From NCBI RefSeq assembly GCF_900113525.1, contig NZ_FOPP01000007.1:124001-188000 (forward strand): DNA of 64,000 nt, given 5' to 3'. The stretch is from Pedobacter insulae (GTDB taxonomy: Bacteria > Bacteroidota > Bacteroidia > Sphingobacteriales > Sphingobacteriaceae). This document shows positions 9,736 through 19,145 of this stretch, one piece after another. Every line of letters starts with the position of its first letter. Position 1 is the first letter of the stretch. The notes under the pieces are model-generated. The model worked only from the letters and a program-made list of their open reading frames with translations, was not told the DNA's origin and did not search any database. A program made the position numbers and the translations under genes.

Positions 9736-11226
9736 TTATTTATAGTAAACTTCGTTCCAGTGTAGCTCATTTCTAAGCTGATCCAATTTAGTGTCTGCAC
9801 CTATATTAATATATTCTAGACCCGCAATATTAGCAAAATCTAATAAATGTTGCGTGGTTAAATTTTGGCTATAGGCAGTATGGTGTGCGCCACCAGCATA
9901 AATCCAAGCTGCGCAACCTGTTTTCATATCCGGTAAGGGTTTCCAAAGTACCCGTGCAACAGGTAAATTAGGTAGATCATTTTCCACCTCAACCGCTTTC
10001 ACTTCGTTAACCAATAAACGGAAACGATTCCCCATGTCTATTAAGGAAGCATTCAATGCATCACCACCTGCAACGTTAAATACCAAGCGGGCAGGATCGG
10101 CTTTTCCGCCTATTCCTAAGGGATGAACCTCTAAATTAGCTTTTCCGCTAGCCAAAGAGGCATCTATCTCCAGCATATGGGAACCTAATACCATAGAGTT
10201 GGTAGGGTCAAAATGGTAGGTATAATCTTCCATAAAAGCATTTCCACCCGGTAAACCTGCACCCATTACCTTACACGCACGAACCAAAGCCGCTGTTTTC
10301 CAATCTCCTTCTCCTGCAAAACCAAAGCCATCGGCCATTAAGCGTTGAGCAGCGATACCAGGCAATTGTACCATCCCATGTAAGTCTTCAAAGGTATCAG
10401 AAAAACCTTTAAAACCTCCTTCGGTTAAAAATTTCCTTAACCCAATCTCAATTTTTGCGGCTTCATATACTGATGCATGTCTCGCACCACCCGTTCTCAA
10501 ATCGGCACTCATTTGATAGCTGTCTTCATATTCAGTGAGTAATGCTTTGATCGACTGCTCACTGCTGCTATTAATGATCTCCACTAAATCGCCAATTCCA
10601 TAAGTGTTTACCGAGAAGCCAAACTTCAGCTCGGCTTCCACTTTATCACCGTCTGTTACCGCAACATAGCGCATGTTATCACCGAAGCGGGCAAATTTTG
10701 CGCCTTGCCAGTCATTCCAGCCAGCTGCAGCTCTGCACCACATATCAATCTCACCAACTACCTCTTCATCTTGCCAGTGTCCAACAACTACTTTACGATC
10801 TTTGCGCATTCTGGAAACCATAAAGCCAAATTCACGATCGCCGTGTGCACTTTGGTTCAGGTTCATAAAATCCATGTCAATCGAATTCCATGGAATATCT
10901 CGGTTAAATTGCGTGTGTAAATGCAATAAAGGCTTTTGCAGGATATTTAAACCCCTGATCCACATTTTGGCAGGAGAGAAGGTGTGCATCCAGGTAATTA
11001 CACCGATACAGTTTGCTTCAATATTTGCTTGCTGTAAAGTTTCAAATATCTCTTCAGGTGTTTTAACAATGGGTTTATAAACAACGCGCACAGGTATTTT
11101 GCTTTGTTTGTTTAATGAATCTGCAACTTGTTGTGCATGTTCAGCAACTTGCTTAAGTGTTTCTTCTCCGTACAAATGTTGTGTGCCTGTAATGAACCAG
11201 ACTTCGAATTTTTTTAAATCAATCAT
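9736..11226 (-). CDS. araA: L-arabinose isomerase
   Basis: A 496-residue protein, full length for the family. It contains the recognisable blocks [11 protein letters not shown] at the N terminus, [12 protein letters not shown], and DYTYHFDP and HMLEIDPSL-like (here HMLEIDASL) in the second half, where the metal-binding Glu and His residues of AraA lie. It converts L-arabinose to L-ribulose in the cytosol, the first step of catabolism. It lies downstream of araD with a 51-bp gap and upstream of the symporter. The encoded order is kinase, epimerase, isomerase, transporter. Confidence 0.97.
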   Translation of the reverse strand: MIDLKKFEVWFITGTQHLYGEETLKQVAEHAQQVADSLNKQSKIPVRVVYKPIVKTPEEIFETLQQANIEANCIGVITWMHTFSPAKMWIRGLNILQKPLLHLHTQFNRDIPWNSIDMDFMNLNQSAHGDREFGFMVSRMRKDRKVVVGHWQDEEVVGEIDMWCRAAAGWNDWQGAKFARFGDNMRYVAVTDGDKVEAELKFGFSVNTYGIGDLVEIINSSSEQSIKALLTEYEDSYQMSADLRTGGARHASVYEAAKIEIGLRKFLTEGGFKGFSDTFEDLHGMVQLPGIAAQRLMADGFGFAGEGDWKTAALVRACKVMGAGLPGGNAFMEDYTYHFDPTNSMVLGSHMLEIDASLASGKANLEVHPLGIGGKADPARLVFNVAGGDALNASLIDMGNRFRLLVNEVKAVEVENDLPNLPVARVLWKPLPDMKTGCAAWIYAGGAHHTAYSQNLTTQHLLDFANIAGLEYINIGADTKLDQLRNELHWNEVYYK

Positions 11227-11277
11227 ATTTATGCGTTTAGCGATAAGCGTTCTGAGTGCTTACCATTTAGTTTTTGG

Positions 11278-11976
11278 TTATTCCTGTCCATAGTAAGCTC
11301 CGGTTCCGTGCTTCCTATCAAAGTGTTTTTTTATCAGTGAATCTTTAAGTTTTGGTGCCTGTGGGTTAATTTGCTCAGTAAATAATGCCATTTGCGCAAC
11401 ACTTTCCAATACTGCACTATTGTAAACTGCCTTTTGGGCTGTTTTTGCCCAAGTAAAGGGCGCATGGTTACCAACCAAAATCATTTCCACTTCCTCATAA
11501 CTCAATCCCAATGCTTCAAAGTGCTTAATGATCTGAAATCCCGTTTCATATTCATAGTTTCCTTTGATCATTTCATCACTCATGGGTGGGGCACAAGGAA
11601 CATCAACCGTAAGGTGGTCTGCGTGGGTTGTACCGTAAATAGGGATGGCGCGCTGTGCCTGAGCCCATGCAGTTGCATAGGTAGAGTGCGTATGGACAAT
11701 CCCTTCTATGGCCGACCAGTTTTTATAGAGGACAGCATGCGTTTGGGTGTCGGATGATGGGCGTAGATTACCTTCAATGGTTTTCCCATCAAAATCTACT
11801 ACAACCATCTTTTCAACCGTTAACGCTTCATACGGAACCCCGCTTGGTTTAATAGCAAATACACCTTGTTGTTGGTCGGCCGCACTTACATTACCGAAGG
11901 TAAATAACACTAAATTTAGTGCAGGCAATTGCATATTTGCCTCGTAAGCTTGTTCTTTTATGCTTTTGTAACTCAT
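11278..11976 (-). CDS. araD: L-ribulose-5-phosphate 4-epimerase
   Basis: A 232-residue class II aldolase-fold enzyme. The zinc-binding histidines are in HTHSTYA and in VGNHAPF, and the family block TTHADH is present. It converts L-ribulose 5-phosphate to D-xylulose 5-phosphate, feeding the pentose phosphate pathway. Its ATG overlaps the araB stop by 4 bp (ATGA), which indicates translational coupling to the kinase. Confidence 0.97.
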   Translation of the reverse strand: MSYKSIKEQAYEANMQLPALNLVLFTFGNVSAADQQQGVFAIKPSGVPYEALTVEKMVVVDFDGKTIEGNLRPSSDTQTHAVLYKNWSAIEGIVHTHSTYATAWAQAQRAIPIYGTTHADHLTVDVPCAPPMSDEMIKGNYEYETGFQIIKHFEALGLSYEEVEMILVGNHAPFTWAKTAQKAVYNSAVLESVAQMALFTEQINPQAPKLKDSLIKKHFDRKHGTGAYYGQE

Positions 11977-13667
11977 GACAAGTAAGGTTTGATATCTTTC
12001 TTATGATATTTTTCTAAGTATCGGCCCAAAGTCTGATATCGTTGATAATGTTCACGATACATTTTTTGTTTACGCTTGTTTGGTTTATATTCTTTTTCAA
12101 AACCTGTTCCCATGGCATCCATAGCTGCTTCTACCGTAGGGTAAATACCAGCTGCCGTTGCTGCGAACATGGCAGCCCCTAAAGCACAGGTGTGCTCAAA
12201 ACGGTGAATGCGTATCGGCATCTCTAAAATATCAGCCATCATCTGCATAATATAAGGAGATTTTTTAGCTACTCCACCAATTCCAATAATTCCCTTTACA
12301 GGTACTTGCTGATCTTTAAAACATTCTACAATGCTTTTTGCGCCAAAACAGGTTGCTTCGGCTAGCGACCTGAAAACCCTAGGTGCATCCGTGCCTAAGC
12401 TTAAGCCTGTAATCGCACCCTTTAATTCCTGATTTGCATTAGGCGTTCTGCGTCCGTTTAGCCAATCTATTGCTAGTTCTTCGTAATCATCGTCGCCCAA
12501 TGCCTCAGCTTGCGCACTTAAAGTGGCTATCATTTTTCCTTCCAGCTCTATTCGTAACGCTTCCGCTGTCGCCGGCTCAATAACGGTCGATTCTGCTAAA
12601 AGGCTATTCAAAGGCCAGCTTATCAGGTTTTTAAACCAGGCGTATACATCCCCAAAAGCCGATTGCCCCGCTTCTAAACCAGCCATATTAGGAATTACTG
12701 AGCCATTTACCTGTCCACATATCCCTTTTATTAAGTTGCCGTCCATGTCCTGGTTGGGTGCAACCAAAATATCACAAGTGCTCGTGCCCATTACCTTGCT
12801 TAAAAAATAAGGTTCAATTTGTCCACCTACAGCACCCATATGGGCATCGAAAGCGCCAACTCCAACGATCACATCCGTGCTTAAACCTAATTTATCAGCC
12901 CATGCTGTACTTAACTTACCTGCAGGAACGTCTGATGTGTAGGTGTCGGTAAATAAGCGATCTCTAAATCCTTTAAGCAATGGATCGAGGCTTGCCAGAA
13001 AATCCTCGCTCGGAAGTCCGCCAAATTCTTCGGCCCATAATGCTTTATGTCCGGCAGCGCAGCGACTTCTCTTCATCTTTTTGATATCAGTTTCACCACA
13101 TAATAGAAAAGGAATCCAGTCGCAATGCTCTACCCATGAAACCATCTGTGACCTAACTTTTTTATCAGCTCTTAAAATGTGCAGTAATTTAGACCAAAAC
13201 CATTCCGATGAGTAAATACCACCCGCATATTTGAGGTAGTTTACAGCAAATTTTTGTGCGTGCTCATTAATTTCGTTAGCTTCTTTAATAGCAGTATGGT
13301 CTTTCCAAAGCACAAACATCGCATTTGGATTCTCCTCAAAACCACTTGTCAGACATAACGGAATGCCCTGCTCGTTCACCGCAATAGGGGTCGACCCGGT
13401 TGTATCAACTGCAATTCCTTTCACTTGCGCGGCAATTTGGTCGCCACCTGCTTTAGCGATACATTCTTTGATGGTATGCGTTAAACCCTCAATATAATCT
13501 AAGGGGTGTTGCCTGAATTGATTTAATGTTGGATTGCAGTATAACCCCTTTTGCCATCGTGGATAAAGGAATACAGCTGATGAAATTTCACTGCCATTGC
13601 TGGCATCTACTAAAACAGATCGGACCGAGTCGGTACCGTAATCTACACCAATTACATAGTTCTTCAC
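11973..13667 (-). CDS. araB: Ribulokinase (FGGY family)
   Basis: A 564-residue FGGY carbohydrate kinase with two actin-like ATPase domains. The N-terminal phosphate motif is GVDYGTDSVRS, the substrate-side block is VGVGAFDAHMGAVGG, and the C-terminal part has IGIGGVAKKSPYIMQ. The length matches the long ribulokinases, and the araD-araA context settles the substrate: it phosphorylates L-ribulose. It is the first gene of the operon; a 7-bp-arm inverted repeat lies 55 bp upstream of its ATG. Confidence 0.95.
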   Translation of the reverse strand: MKNYVIGVDYGTDSVRSVLVDASNGSEISSAVFLYPRWQKGLYCNPTLNQFRQHPLDYIEGLTHTIKECIAKAGGDQIAAQVKGIAVDTTGSTPIAVNEQGIPLCLTSGFEENPNAMFVLWKDHTAIKEANEINEHAQKFAVNYLKYAGGIYSSEWFWSKLLHILRADKKVRSQMVSWVEHCDWIPFLLCGETDIKKMKRSRCAAGHKALWAEEFGGLPSEDFLASLDPLLKGFRDRLFTDTYTSDVPAGKLSTAWADKLGLSTDVIVGVGAFDAHMGAVGGQIEPYFLSKVMGTSTCDILVAPNQDMDGNLIKGICGQVNGSVIPNMAGLEAGQSAFGDVYAWFKNLISWPLNSLLAESTVIEPATAEALRIELEGKMIATLSAQAEALGDDDYEELAIDWLNGRRTPNANQELKGAITGLSLGTDAPRVFRSLAEATCFGAKSIVECFKDQQVPVKGIIGIGGVAKKSPYIMQMMADILEMPIRIHRFEHTCALGAAMFAATAAGIYPTVEAAMDAMGTGFEKEYKPNKRKQKMYREHYQRYQTLGRYLEKYHKKDIKPYLS

Positions 13668-13721
13668 TTCGTCTTTAAAATTAATAAGTGTCTAATTAAC
13701 GTTTATTTTTTTGAAATGCAA

Positions 13722-13739
13722 AATATTCATAAGAATATT
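13722..13739. promoter_or_regulatory. Inverted repeat in the araB / endonuclease divergent promoter region
   Basis: AATATTC-ATAA-GAATATT, two perfect 7-bp arms, lies in the 114-bp AT-rich gap between the divergently transcribed araB and the phosphodiesterase-like gene. Its position suits an operator for the arabinose operon. No arabinose regulator is encoded in the window, and A/T-rich palindromes also occur by chance. Confidence 0.4.
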
Positions 13740-13781
13740 GCTGATTAATTTAATTAAAATTGGAATTTATATATTCGCATC

Positions 13782-14579
13782 ATGAGAATATTAGGACTAG
13801 CAACACTGTTTACCTTGTTTTGGGCATGTTCCCCTAAAATAAATACGAATGCCAAAGAGCAAGAAGGAAATTCATTAAAAGTAATGAGCTACAATATTCA
13901 TCATGCAAATCCACCTTCGAAAGCGGGAATAATTGATCTTGACGCAGTTGCTGCAGTCATTAACAAAGAAAATCCAGATATCGTTGGTTTACAGGAAGTC
14001 GACAAGTTGACCAAGCGTTGCGGTAATGTTGACCAAGCAAAAGTGCTGGCAGAAAAAACTGGTTTACATTACCAGTTTTTTAAAGCGATTGATCATGACG
14101 GTGGCGAATATGGTGTAGCCATTTTAAGTAGGTACCCAATCATAAGTTCATCAAAAGTGGCTTTACCTCAGGTAATGGAAGGGGAGGCCAGGGTGATGGC
14201 GGTTGCAGAGATTATTTTGCCTAATAAAATGAAGGTTACTTTCGTAAACACCCATTTGGATGCGCAAAGACCCGATAGTAACCGTGTTGTGCAGATGAAA
14301 GCAATATTAACCAATCTAGCAAGGGTAAAAGGTGCCATACTATTGGTGGGTGACTTAAATTGTGAAGCCAGCAAAGAACCAATTGCCTTATTAGATAAGA
14401 CTTTTAAACGAAGCTGTGTGCTTAATTGTGCACCAACAATTCCCCAGGATAAACCTGTTAAAACAATAGATTATATTGCATTAAGTAAGGCAAATTGGCA
14501 GTTAAAGTCACATCACGTTATCCCAGAGACTTATGCTTCAGACCACCGTCCGGTTATGGCGGTTTATCAGCTTAAGTAA
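13782..14579 (+). CDS. Endonuclease/exonuclease/phosphatase (EEP) family lipoprotein
   Basis: A 265-residue EEP-fold protein with a lipoprotein-type signal (LFTLFWAC, then SP), so probably anchored in the envelope. EEP motifs are in order: VMSYNIHH, GLQEVD (metal Glu), VNTHLDA, VGDLNCE, IDYIALS and SDHRPVMAV (catalytic Asp-His). The fold serves phosphodiesterases acting on DNA, inositol phosphates or sphingomyelin; the substrate cannot be read from sequence. It is divergent from araB, and its 3' end overlaps that of the convergent ddl gene by 8 bp. Confidence 0.88.
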   Translation: MRILGLATLFTLFWACSPKINTNAKEQEGNSLKVMSYNIHHANPPSKAGIIDLDAVAAVINKENPDIVGLQEVDKLTKRCGNVDQAKVLAEKTGLHYQFFKAIDHDGGEYGVAILSRYPIISSSKVALPQVMEGEARVMAVAEIILPNKMKVTFVNTHLDAQRPDSNRVVQMKAILTNLARVKGAILLVGDLNCEASKEPIALLDKTFKRSCVLNCAPTIPQDKPVKTIDYIALSKANWQLKSHHVIPETYASDHRPVMAVYQLK

Positions 14580-15558
14580 AGGCTTCCTCAATTACTTGCG
14601 TGTAAAATTCTTTAAGCCCCATGTTCATGGCCGCCACTTGCTGTGGAATAAAACTGGTAGCTGTTTGCCCCGGAATAGTATTGATTTCGATGAAATAAAA
14701 GTCGCTCGTTCCGTGTTCGAGGAAATAGTCTATCCGAACAATTCCTTTACAACTAAGTTTTTGGTAAATAGCAGTAACTACGCGCTCCACTTTGTTTTTT
14801 TCTTCTTCTGTCATGCGGCCTGGCGTAATTTCTTCGGTAGCGCCCGGTGTATATTTTGCTTCGAAATCGAAAAACTCATTAGCGGGAATAACCTCTGTTG
14901 CCGGTAAAACAACAATATTTCCTTTTGTTTTAAAAACGCCCACAGAAAATTCTCTTCCTTCAACAAATTCTTCTACCAAAACCTGGTTATCTTCCTTAAA
15001 TGCTTTGTCCAGTGCTTCTTTTAAGTCGTTATGCTCTTTCACCTTCGACATGCCGATGCTACTGCCACCATTATTGGGTTTTACGAAGTAAGGAAGCTTT
15101 AGGGTATTTATTATTTCATTTAAATTGCTTTCGTCATTATTAAAAAGCTGAATTGACTTAGCGATCTTTAAATCTTTTATTCCGTCTACAATGGCTTTGG
15201 TATAGCCTTTGTTCATAGTAATTGCGGAAGTTAACGCATTACAAGTAGTGTATGGCATACCAATCATATCAAAATAACCCTGAAGTTTTCCATCTTCACC
15301 GGGCGAACCATGAATGGCAATAAAAACACCATCAAACTTGATTTTTCTCCCATTTAAGTTTAAGGAAAAATCGTTGCGGTCCACTTCTATTTTAACTGAA
15401 TCAGCAGGCTCATAGAACCAATGCTGATCAGTAAGCATAATTTTATATACATCATATTTATCAGTGTCGATATGCTGTGCAATGGTTGCTGCGCTTTTTA
15501 CTGATACCACCCACTCTCCGGTGGTTCCGCCAGTTAATAATGCAATTGTTTTCTTCAT
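14572..15558 (-). CDS. ddl: D-alanine--D-alanine ligase
   Basis: An ATP-grasp enzyme of about 328 residues. I use the ATG at 15558 (MKKTIALLTGG), where the family normally begins; an in-frame TTG 24 bp upstream is less likely. Visible blocks are IHGSPGEDG, YFVKPNNGGSSIGMSKV (ATP-grasp loop), EEFVEGREFSVGV and FIEINTIPGQT (metal-binding). It makes the D-Ala-D-Ala dipeptide for peptidoglycan precursors in the cytosol. It is convergent with the EEP gene and divergent from the PASTA protein, whose neighbour mltG also acts on peptidoglycan. Confidence 0.95.
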   Translation of the reverse strand: MKKTIALLTGGTTGEWVVSVKSAATIAQHIDTDKYDVYKIMLTDQHWFYEPADSVKIEVDRNDFSLNLNGRKIKFDGVFIAIHGSPGEDGKLQGYFDMIGMPYTTCNALTSAITMNKGYTKAIVDGIKDLKIAKSIQLFNNDESNLNEIINTLKLPYFVKPNNGGSSIGMSKVKEHNDLKEALDKAFKEDNQVLVEEFVEGREFSVGVFKTKGNIVVLPATEVIPANEFFDFEAKYTPGATEEITPGRMTEEEKNKVERVVTAIYQKLSCKGIVRIDYFLEHGTSDFYFIEINTIPGQTATSFIPQQVAAMNMGLKEFYTQVIEEAFT

Positions 15559-15677
15559 GTACTTTTTGCTTAGATTAATCAAAAATATAAATTAGTTCAT
15601 GCAGATTTGATTTTAATTGAGATAAAATATTTTTTTAAGCTAAATTTGAACAACATTTACACCCAAATGAAACTTAA

Positions 15678-16448
15678 ATGAGCAACTTTTTTGCCTACCT
15701 TAAAACCAGATCGTTCCGAAATAATTTAATTGCTGCCCTTTGTACCGTGGCAGCCATCTTATTGATTGCATTTTTTAGTCTACGTTATTATACCAAACAT
15801 GGTGAGGGGATGGACGTGCCAACTGTTAAAGGATTAACGATAAGTCAGGCCATTAGCAAACTAGAGGAAATGGGCCTACGTTACGAAATTGATTCGGTTT
15901 ACATTATGGATAAGCCACCAGGTGTAGTAACCGATCAAGATCCTGATGCTGGAACTTTCGTGAAACAAAACCGGACTATTTACCTAACCATCAACGCTAC
16001 ACAGGCTCCAAATGTAAAGTTCCCCGATATAGAGTTTAAATCATTACGTGAGGCACAGGCCATGCTGGAAAGTTATCGACTCAAAGTGGGAGATACTACC
16101 TACAAACCAGATGTGAGTAGGGATGTAGTGTTGGAAGCGTTTTTTGGAGGACAACCTATCAAAGCCGGGGAGGTTTTGCCGACTGGTTCGAGAATTAACC
16201 TTACCTTGGGTGATGGGAGAGGGAATGAAGAGGTAGAACTTCCGAATTTAATTGGTATAACGCTTGATGAGGCAAGGTTCTCTTTAAAAGGATCGATGCT
16301 AAATTTAGGGGCCATATCATCAGATGGCATAATTACAGACACGGCAACAGCAGTCATCATCGCTCAATTCCCTTCAACTGCCGATTCTTTAATCAAAGTA
16401 AAAATAGGCTCGCCTGTAAGTGTGACGATATCCAACAAAAAACAATAA
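15678..16448 (+). CDS. PASTA-domain membrane protein
   Basis: A 256-residue protein with a short cytoplasmic N terminus, one transmembrane segment (residues about 16-36, NNLIAALCTVAAILLIAFFS) and three consecutive PASTA repeats outside: GMDVPTVKGLTISQA, NVKFPDIEFKSLREA and EVELPNLIGITLDEA each open a repeat. PASTA domains bind peptidoglycan or muropeptides and are mostly known from Ser/Thr kinases and class A PBPs; here no kinase or transpeptidase domain is attached. Lying between ddl and mltG, it is probably an envelope accessory or peptidoglycan sensor. Its exact function is unknown. Confidence 0.88.
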   Translation: MSNFFAYLKTRSFRNNLIAALCTVAAILLIAFFSLRYYTKHGEGMDVPTVKGLTISQAISKLEEMGLRYEIDSVYIMDKPPGVVTDQDPDAGTFVKQNRTIYLTINATQAPNVKFPDIEFKSLREAQAMLESYRLKVGDTTYKPDVSRDVVLEAFFGGQPIKAGEVLPTGSRINLTLGDGRGNEEVELPNLIGITLDEARFSLKGSMLNLGAISSDGIITDTATAVIIAQFPSTADSLIKVKIGSPVSVTISNKKQ

Positions 16449-16464
16449 TTCTGAATAATATAAA

Positions 16465-17517
16465 ATGAGCACTGAGAAAAAAGAAATAAAAAATAGTACT
16501 AAGCTTATCATAGGTGTGGCCCTGGCTATCTTGCTGGTAGGAGGCTTTTATGGACTGAACTTGTATAAGACCTATTTCGCTCCGAATGTGAATGCCGATG
16601 AAACCTATTTATATATTAAAACCGGATCGGGTTATGAAGATTTATTAACCACACTCCAAAGCAAGAATATCGTTAAAGATGTGGCTACGTTTAAGAAAGC
16701 GGCCGACAAAATGAATCTCCAGGCAAGCTTAAAATCTGGACGTTATCGCTTAAAAGAAGGTTTAAATAATAGAACTTTAATCAACACAATTAAAGCAGGT
16801 AATCAGGAACCTGTAAAGCTTAAGTTTCAGAATATCCGTAAAAAGGAGAATTTCGCTGCTTACATGGCTAAAAACATGGAGGCAGACTCAATGGCTTTTA
16901 TCCGTGTACTCGATTCAGTGCCATTATTAGAAAAATATGGCTTCAATAAAGAAAACAGCTATACCATGTTTATTCCAAACACCTACGAACTGTATTGGAA
17001 CATTAAGCCTATTGAATTTTTTGAAAGAATGCAAAAGGAGTATGATAAGTTTTGGAATGCTGAACGCAAGCAAAAGGCAGCAAAACTAAAGCTTACACCG
17101 ATAGAAGTGGGTGTTTTAGCTTCCATCGTTGATTATGAAGCCCTATATGATAAGGAAATGCCCACTATTGCGGGTTTGTATCTAAACCGCTTAAATAGAG
17201 GTATCCTATTGCAGGCAGATCCGACGGTTATATTTGCAAATAACGATTTCACCGTTAAACGTGTTACCAGCTCATTGTTAGCGGTTGATTCCAAGTACAA
17301 TACCTATAAGTATAAAGGCTTACCTCCAGGACCAATTATGATGCCGAGTATTAAGGCCATTGATGCGGTTCTAAATAGGGAAGCAAATAATTATATTTAT
17401 ATGTGCGCTAAAGAGGATTTTTCGGGATACCATAATTTTGCCGAAACCCGGGAGCAACATGAAGTGAATGCCCGAAAGTACAGAGCAGCGCTAAACAAAC
17501 GCAAAATTTTTAGATAA
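16465..17517 (+). CDS. mltG: Endolytic murein transglycosylase MltG (YceG family)
   Basis: A 350-residue inner-membrane protein with an N-terminal anchor (LIIGVALAILLVGGFYGL), a LysM-like region and the YceG catalytic domain. The signature is LASIVDYEALYDKEMPTIAG, then NRLNRGILLQADPTV. The conserved Glu of the ASIVxxE motif is retained (E225); the position two residues before it, often E or Q, is D here. It cleaves nascent glycan strands and helps set their length. It follows the PASTA gene by 16 bp, and its stop overlaps the next start by 1 bp (TAATG). Confidence 0.93.
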   Translation: MSTEKKEIKNSTKLIIGVALAILLVGGFYGLNLYKTYFAPNVNADETYLYIKTGSGYEDLLTTLQSKNIVKDVATFKKAADKMNLQASLKSGRYRLKEGLNNRTLINTIKAGNQEPVKLKFQNIRKKENFAAYMAKNMEADSMAFIRVLDSVPLLEKYGFNKENSYTMFIPNTYELYWNIKPIEFFERMQKEYDKFWNAERKQKAAKLKLTPIEVGVLASIVDYEALYDKEMPTIAGLYLNRLNRGILLQADPTVIFANNDFTVKRVTSSLLAVDSKYNTYKYKGLPPGPIMMPSIKAIDAVLNREANNYIYMCAKEDFSGYHNFAETREQHEVNARKYRAALNKRKIFR

Positions 17518-17927
17518 TGTTTGAATACGAAAGCAAAGTAAGGGTTCGCTATATCGAAACAGACCAGATGGGTATTGTACACCATGCCAACTATGCACAA
17601 TATTATGAGTTGGCCAGGACAGAATGTTTCGAGGCCTGCTCTGGAATGAGCTATGCAACTATGGAGGAAGAAGGGGTGATGTTACCTATTTTAGAACTTC
17701 AGTCCAAATATTTGAAACCAGCTTATTACAATCAGGTGCTAACTATTAAATCTATCGTTAAAACGTTACCCTCGGTTCGGTTAAACGTGGAATATGAGAT
17801 TTATAATGAGGCTAACGAGTTAATTAATACAGGCAAAACAACCTTGGTATTTGTAAATAAGGAAACCCGTCGTCCTTGTCAGCCCCCAGAAAGCTTCATG
17901 AAAAACGTAAGACAGTATTTTGAATAG
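17517..17927 (+). CDS. YbgC-type acyl-CoA thioesterase (hotdog fold)
   Basis: A 136-residue single hotdog domain of the 4-hydroxybenzoyl-CoA thioesterase group. The signature TDQMGIVHHANYAQYYE at the N terminus carries the catalytic Asp. The family hydrolyses short to medium acyl-CoAs; in proteobacteria YbgC is linked to the Tol-Pal envelope machinery, and no tol genes are nearby here. The start overlaps the mltG stop by one base, suggesting translational coupling, and YihY follows after 3 bp. Confidence 0.9.
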   Translation: MFEYESKVRVRYIETDQMGIVHHANYAQYYELARTECFEACSGMSYATMEEEGVMLPILELQSKYLKPAYYNQVLTIKSIVKTLPSVRLNVEYEIYNEANELINTGKTTLVFVNKETRRPCQPPESFMKNVRQYFE

Positions 17928-17930
17928 CAA

Positions 17931-18923
17931 ATGAATTGGATACACAAGCAGTTACTAAGATTGAAACTTTACTCCATGTTTATTGCGTGGACAAAAGTTT
18001 GTGTATTGCCTGGGTTTAGTCCGCTGCCAATTTATACGGTGGCCACCTTCTTTTTTAAAGAGATAGGAAAGGAAACCTTGGTGAACAAGGCTTCTTCACT
18101 TGCCTATAATTTTATGTTGGCTATATTTCCTGCGATTATATTTCTTTTTACCTTAATTCCTTACATACCAGCAAGCCTGGGGTTTCAAGAGCAATTGATG
18201 TCGTTGCTTGCCTTAATATTGCCTACCGACGCTTATATTGCGTTTGAGGGAACGATTAATGAGATTGTGAATATTCAAAATGGTAACCTGCTTTCCATAG
18301 GTTTTATTTTGTCATTGTTTTTTGCCACCAATGGGGTGCATAAATTAATGGCGGCTTTTAACAAATCATCTTTAATTGTCGAAACACGTACCTGGCTAAA
18401 GCAGCGTTTGGTAGCGATTATCCTCACCGTCATCATTTCATTTTCTGTCATTATTTGTATAGTAGCGATGGCTATAAGTGAGATTTTACTAAAGTATCTT
18501 AAAAATGAGTTGCATTATGAGGGTAATCTAACATCCTATGCTATTCAATTAACAAGTTGGGCTTTGCTAGGCGCACTGTACTTTATTACCGTCTCAATTT
18601 TATACCGTTATGGTCCCGCCCATGCCAAGAAATGGAAATTTTTTAGTGCAGGTTCTTGGTTGGCCACAATTCTGGCTTTTCTAACCATTTGGGGATTTTC
18701 TTATTACATCAATAACTTTAATTCCTACAATAAACTGTATGGTTCAATCGGAACACTGATTGTGATGATGATCTGGTTGTATTTAAATTCTTTGATCCTA
18801 TTAGTTGGGTTTGAACTTAACGCAAGTGTAGATTTATCGAAAAGAAGTGTGAAAATTATACGTCCAAACTTTAACATCTTCAAAAAACCTTTGCCAGTCG
18901 AGAATAAACTAGAGAAATCTTAA
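17931..18923 (+). CDS. YihY/BrkB family inner-membrane protein
   Basis: A 330-residue membrane protein with six predicted hydrophobic segments. Recognisable YihY blocks are KASSLAYNFMLAIFPAIIFLF near the N terminus and YGSIGTLIVMMIWLYLNSLILLVGFELNA near the C terminus. Once mislabelled as ribonuclease BN, the family is now treated as an inner-membrane protein of unsettled transport or envelope role. It is the last gene of the PASTA-mltG-thioesterase run, 3 bp after its neighbour. No clear terminator is seen before the tRNA-Ser promoter. Confidence 0.9.
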   Translation: MNWIHKQLLRLKLYSMFIAWTKVCVLPGFSPLPIYTVATFFFKEIGKETLVNKASSLAYNFMLAIFPAIIFLFTLIPYIPASLGFQEQLMSLLALILPTDAYIAFEGTINEIVNIQNGNLLSIGFILSLFFATNGVHKLMAAFNKSSLIVETRTWLKQRLVAIILTVIISFSVIICIVAMAISEILLKYLKNELHYEGNLTSYAIQLTSWALLGALYFITVSILYRYGPAHAKKWKFFSAGSWLATILAFLTIWGFSYYINNFNSYNKLYGSIGTLIVMMIWLYLNSLILLVGFELNASVDLSKRSVKIIRPNFNIFKKPLPVENKLEKS

Positions 18924-18982
18924 TTTTTTCTGCCTCTGTTTGAAGCGTTTAAGCATTTTCTGAAAAAAATATCATTCCATTG

Positions 18983-19013
18983 TTTGCAGATTTAACAAGA
19001 GTTTGTACTTTTG
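18983..19013 (+). promoter_or_regulatory. Bacteroidota-type promoter of tRNA-Ser
   Basis: TTTG (18983-18986), a 19-nt spacer and TACTTTTG (19006-19013) match the -33 TTTG / -7 TAnnTTTG consensus of the Bacteroidota primary sigma factor. The mature tRNA begins 4 nt after the -7 box. Confidence 0.85.
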
Positions 19014-19017
19014 CGGC

Positions 19018-19104
19018 GGAGAGTTGGCAGAGTGGTCGATTGCGGCAGTCTTGAAAACTGTTGACTTGTCAAAGGGTCCGCGGGTTCGAATCCCCCACTC
19101 TCCG
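19018..19104 (+). tRNA. tRNA-Ser (anticodon TGA)
   Basis: An 87-nt class II tRNA. Acceptor arms GGAGAGT / ACTCTCC pair fully, with discriminator G at 19104; the anticodon arm is GCAGT-CTTGAAA-ACTGT, giving TGA; a variable arm and the GGTTCGAATCC T-loop follow. It decodes UCA/UCN serine codons. CCA is not encoded. A terminator hairpin begins 11 nt downstream. Confidence 0.96.
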
Positions 19105-19114
19105 CAGTAAGTGC

Positions 19115-19145
19115 AAAAGCGCGTGGTTTTAGAACACGCGCTTTT
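19115..19145 (+). terminator. Intrinsic terminator of tRNA-Ser
   Basis: AAAAGCGCGTG and CACGCGCTTTT form an 11-bp stem around a 9-nt loop, followed by ATTTTTA. It starts 11 nt after the tRNA discriminator base. Confidence 0.88.

Noticed and set aside
10673..11080. 135-codon plus-strand frame opposite araA
   Set aside because: Shadow of araA; no support from composition or homology.
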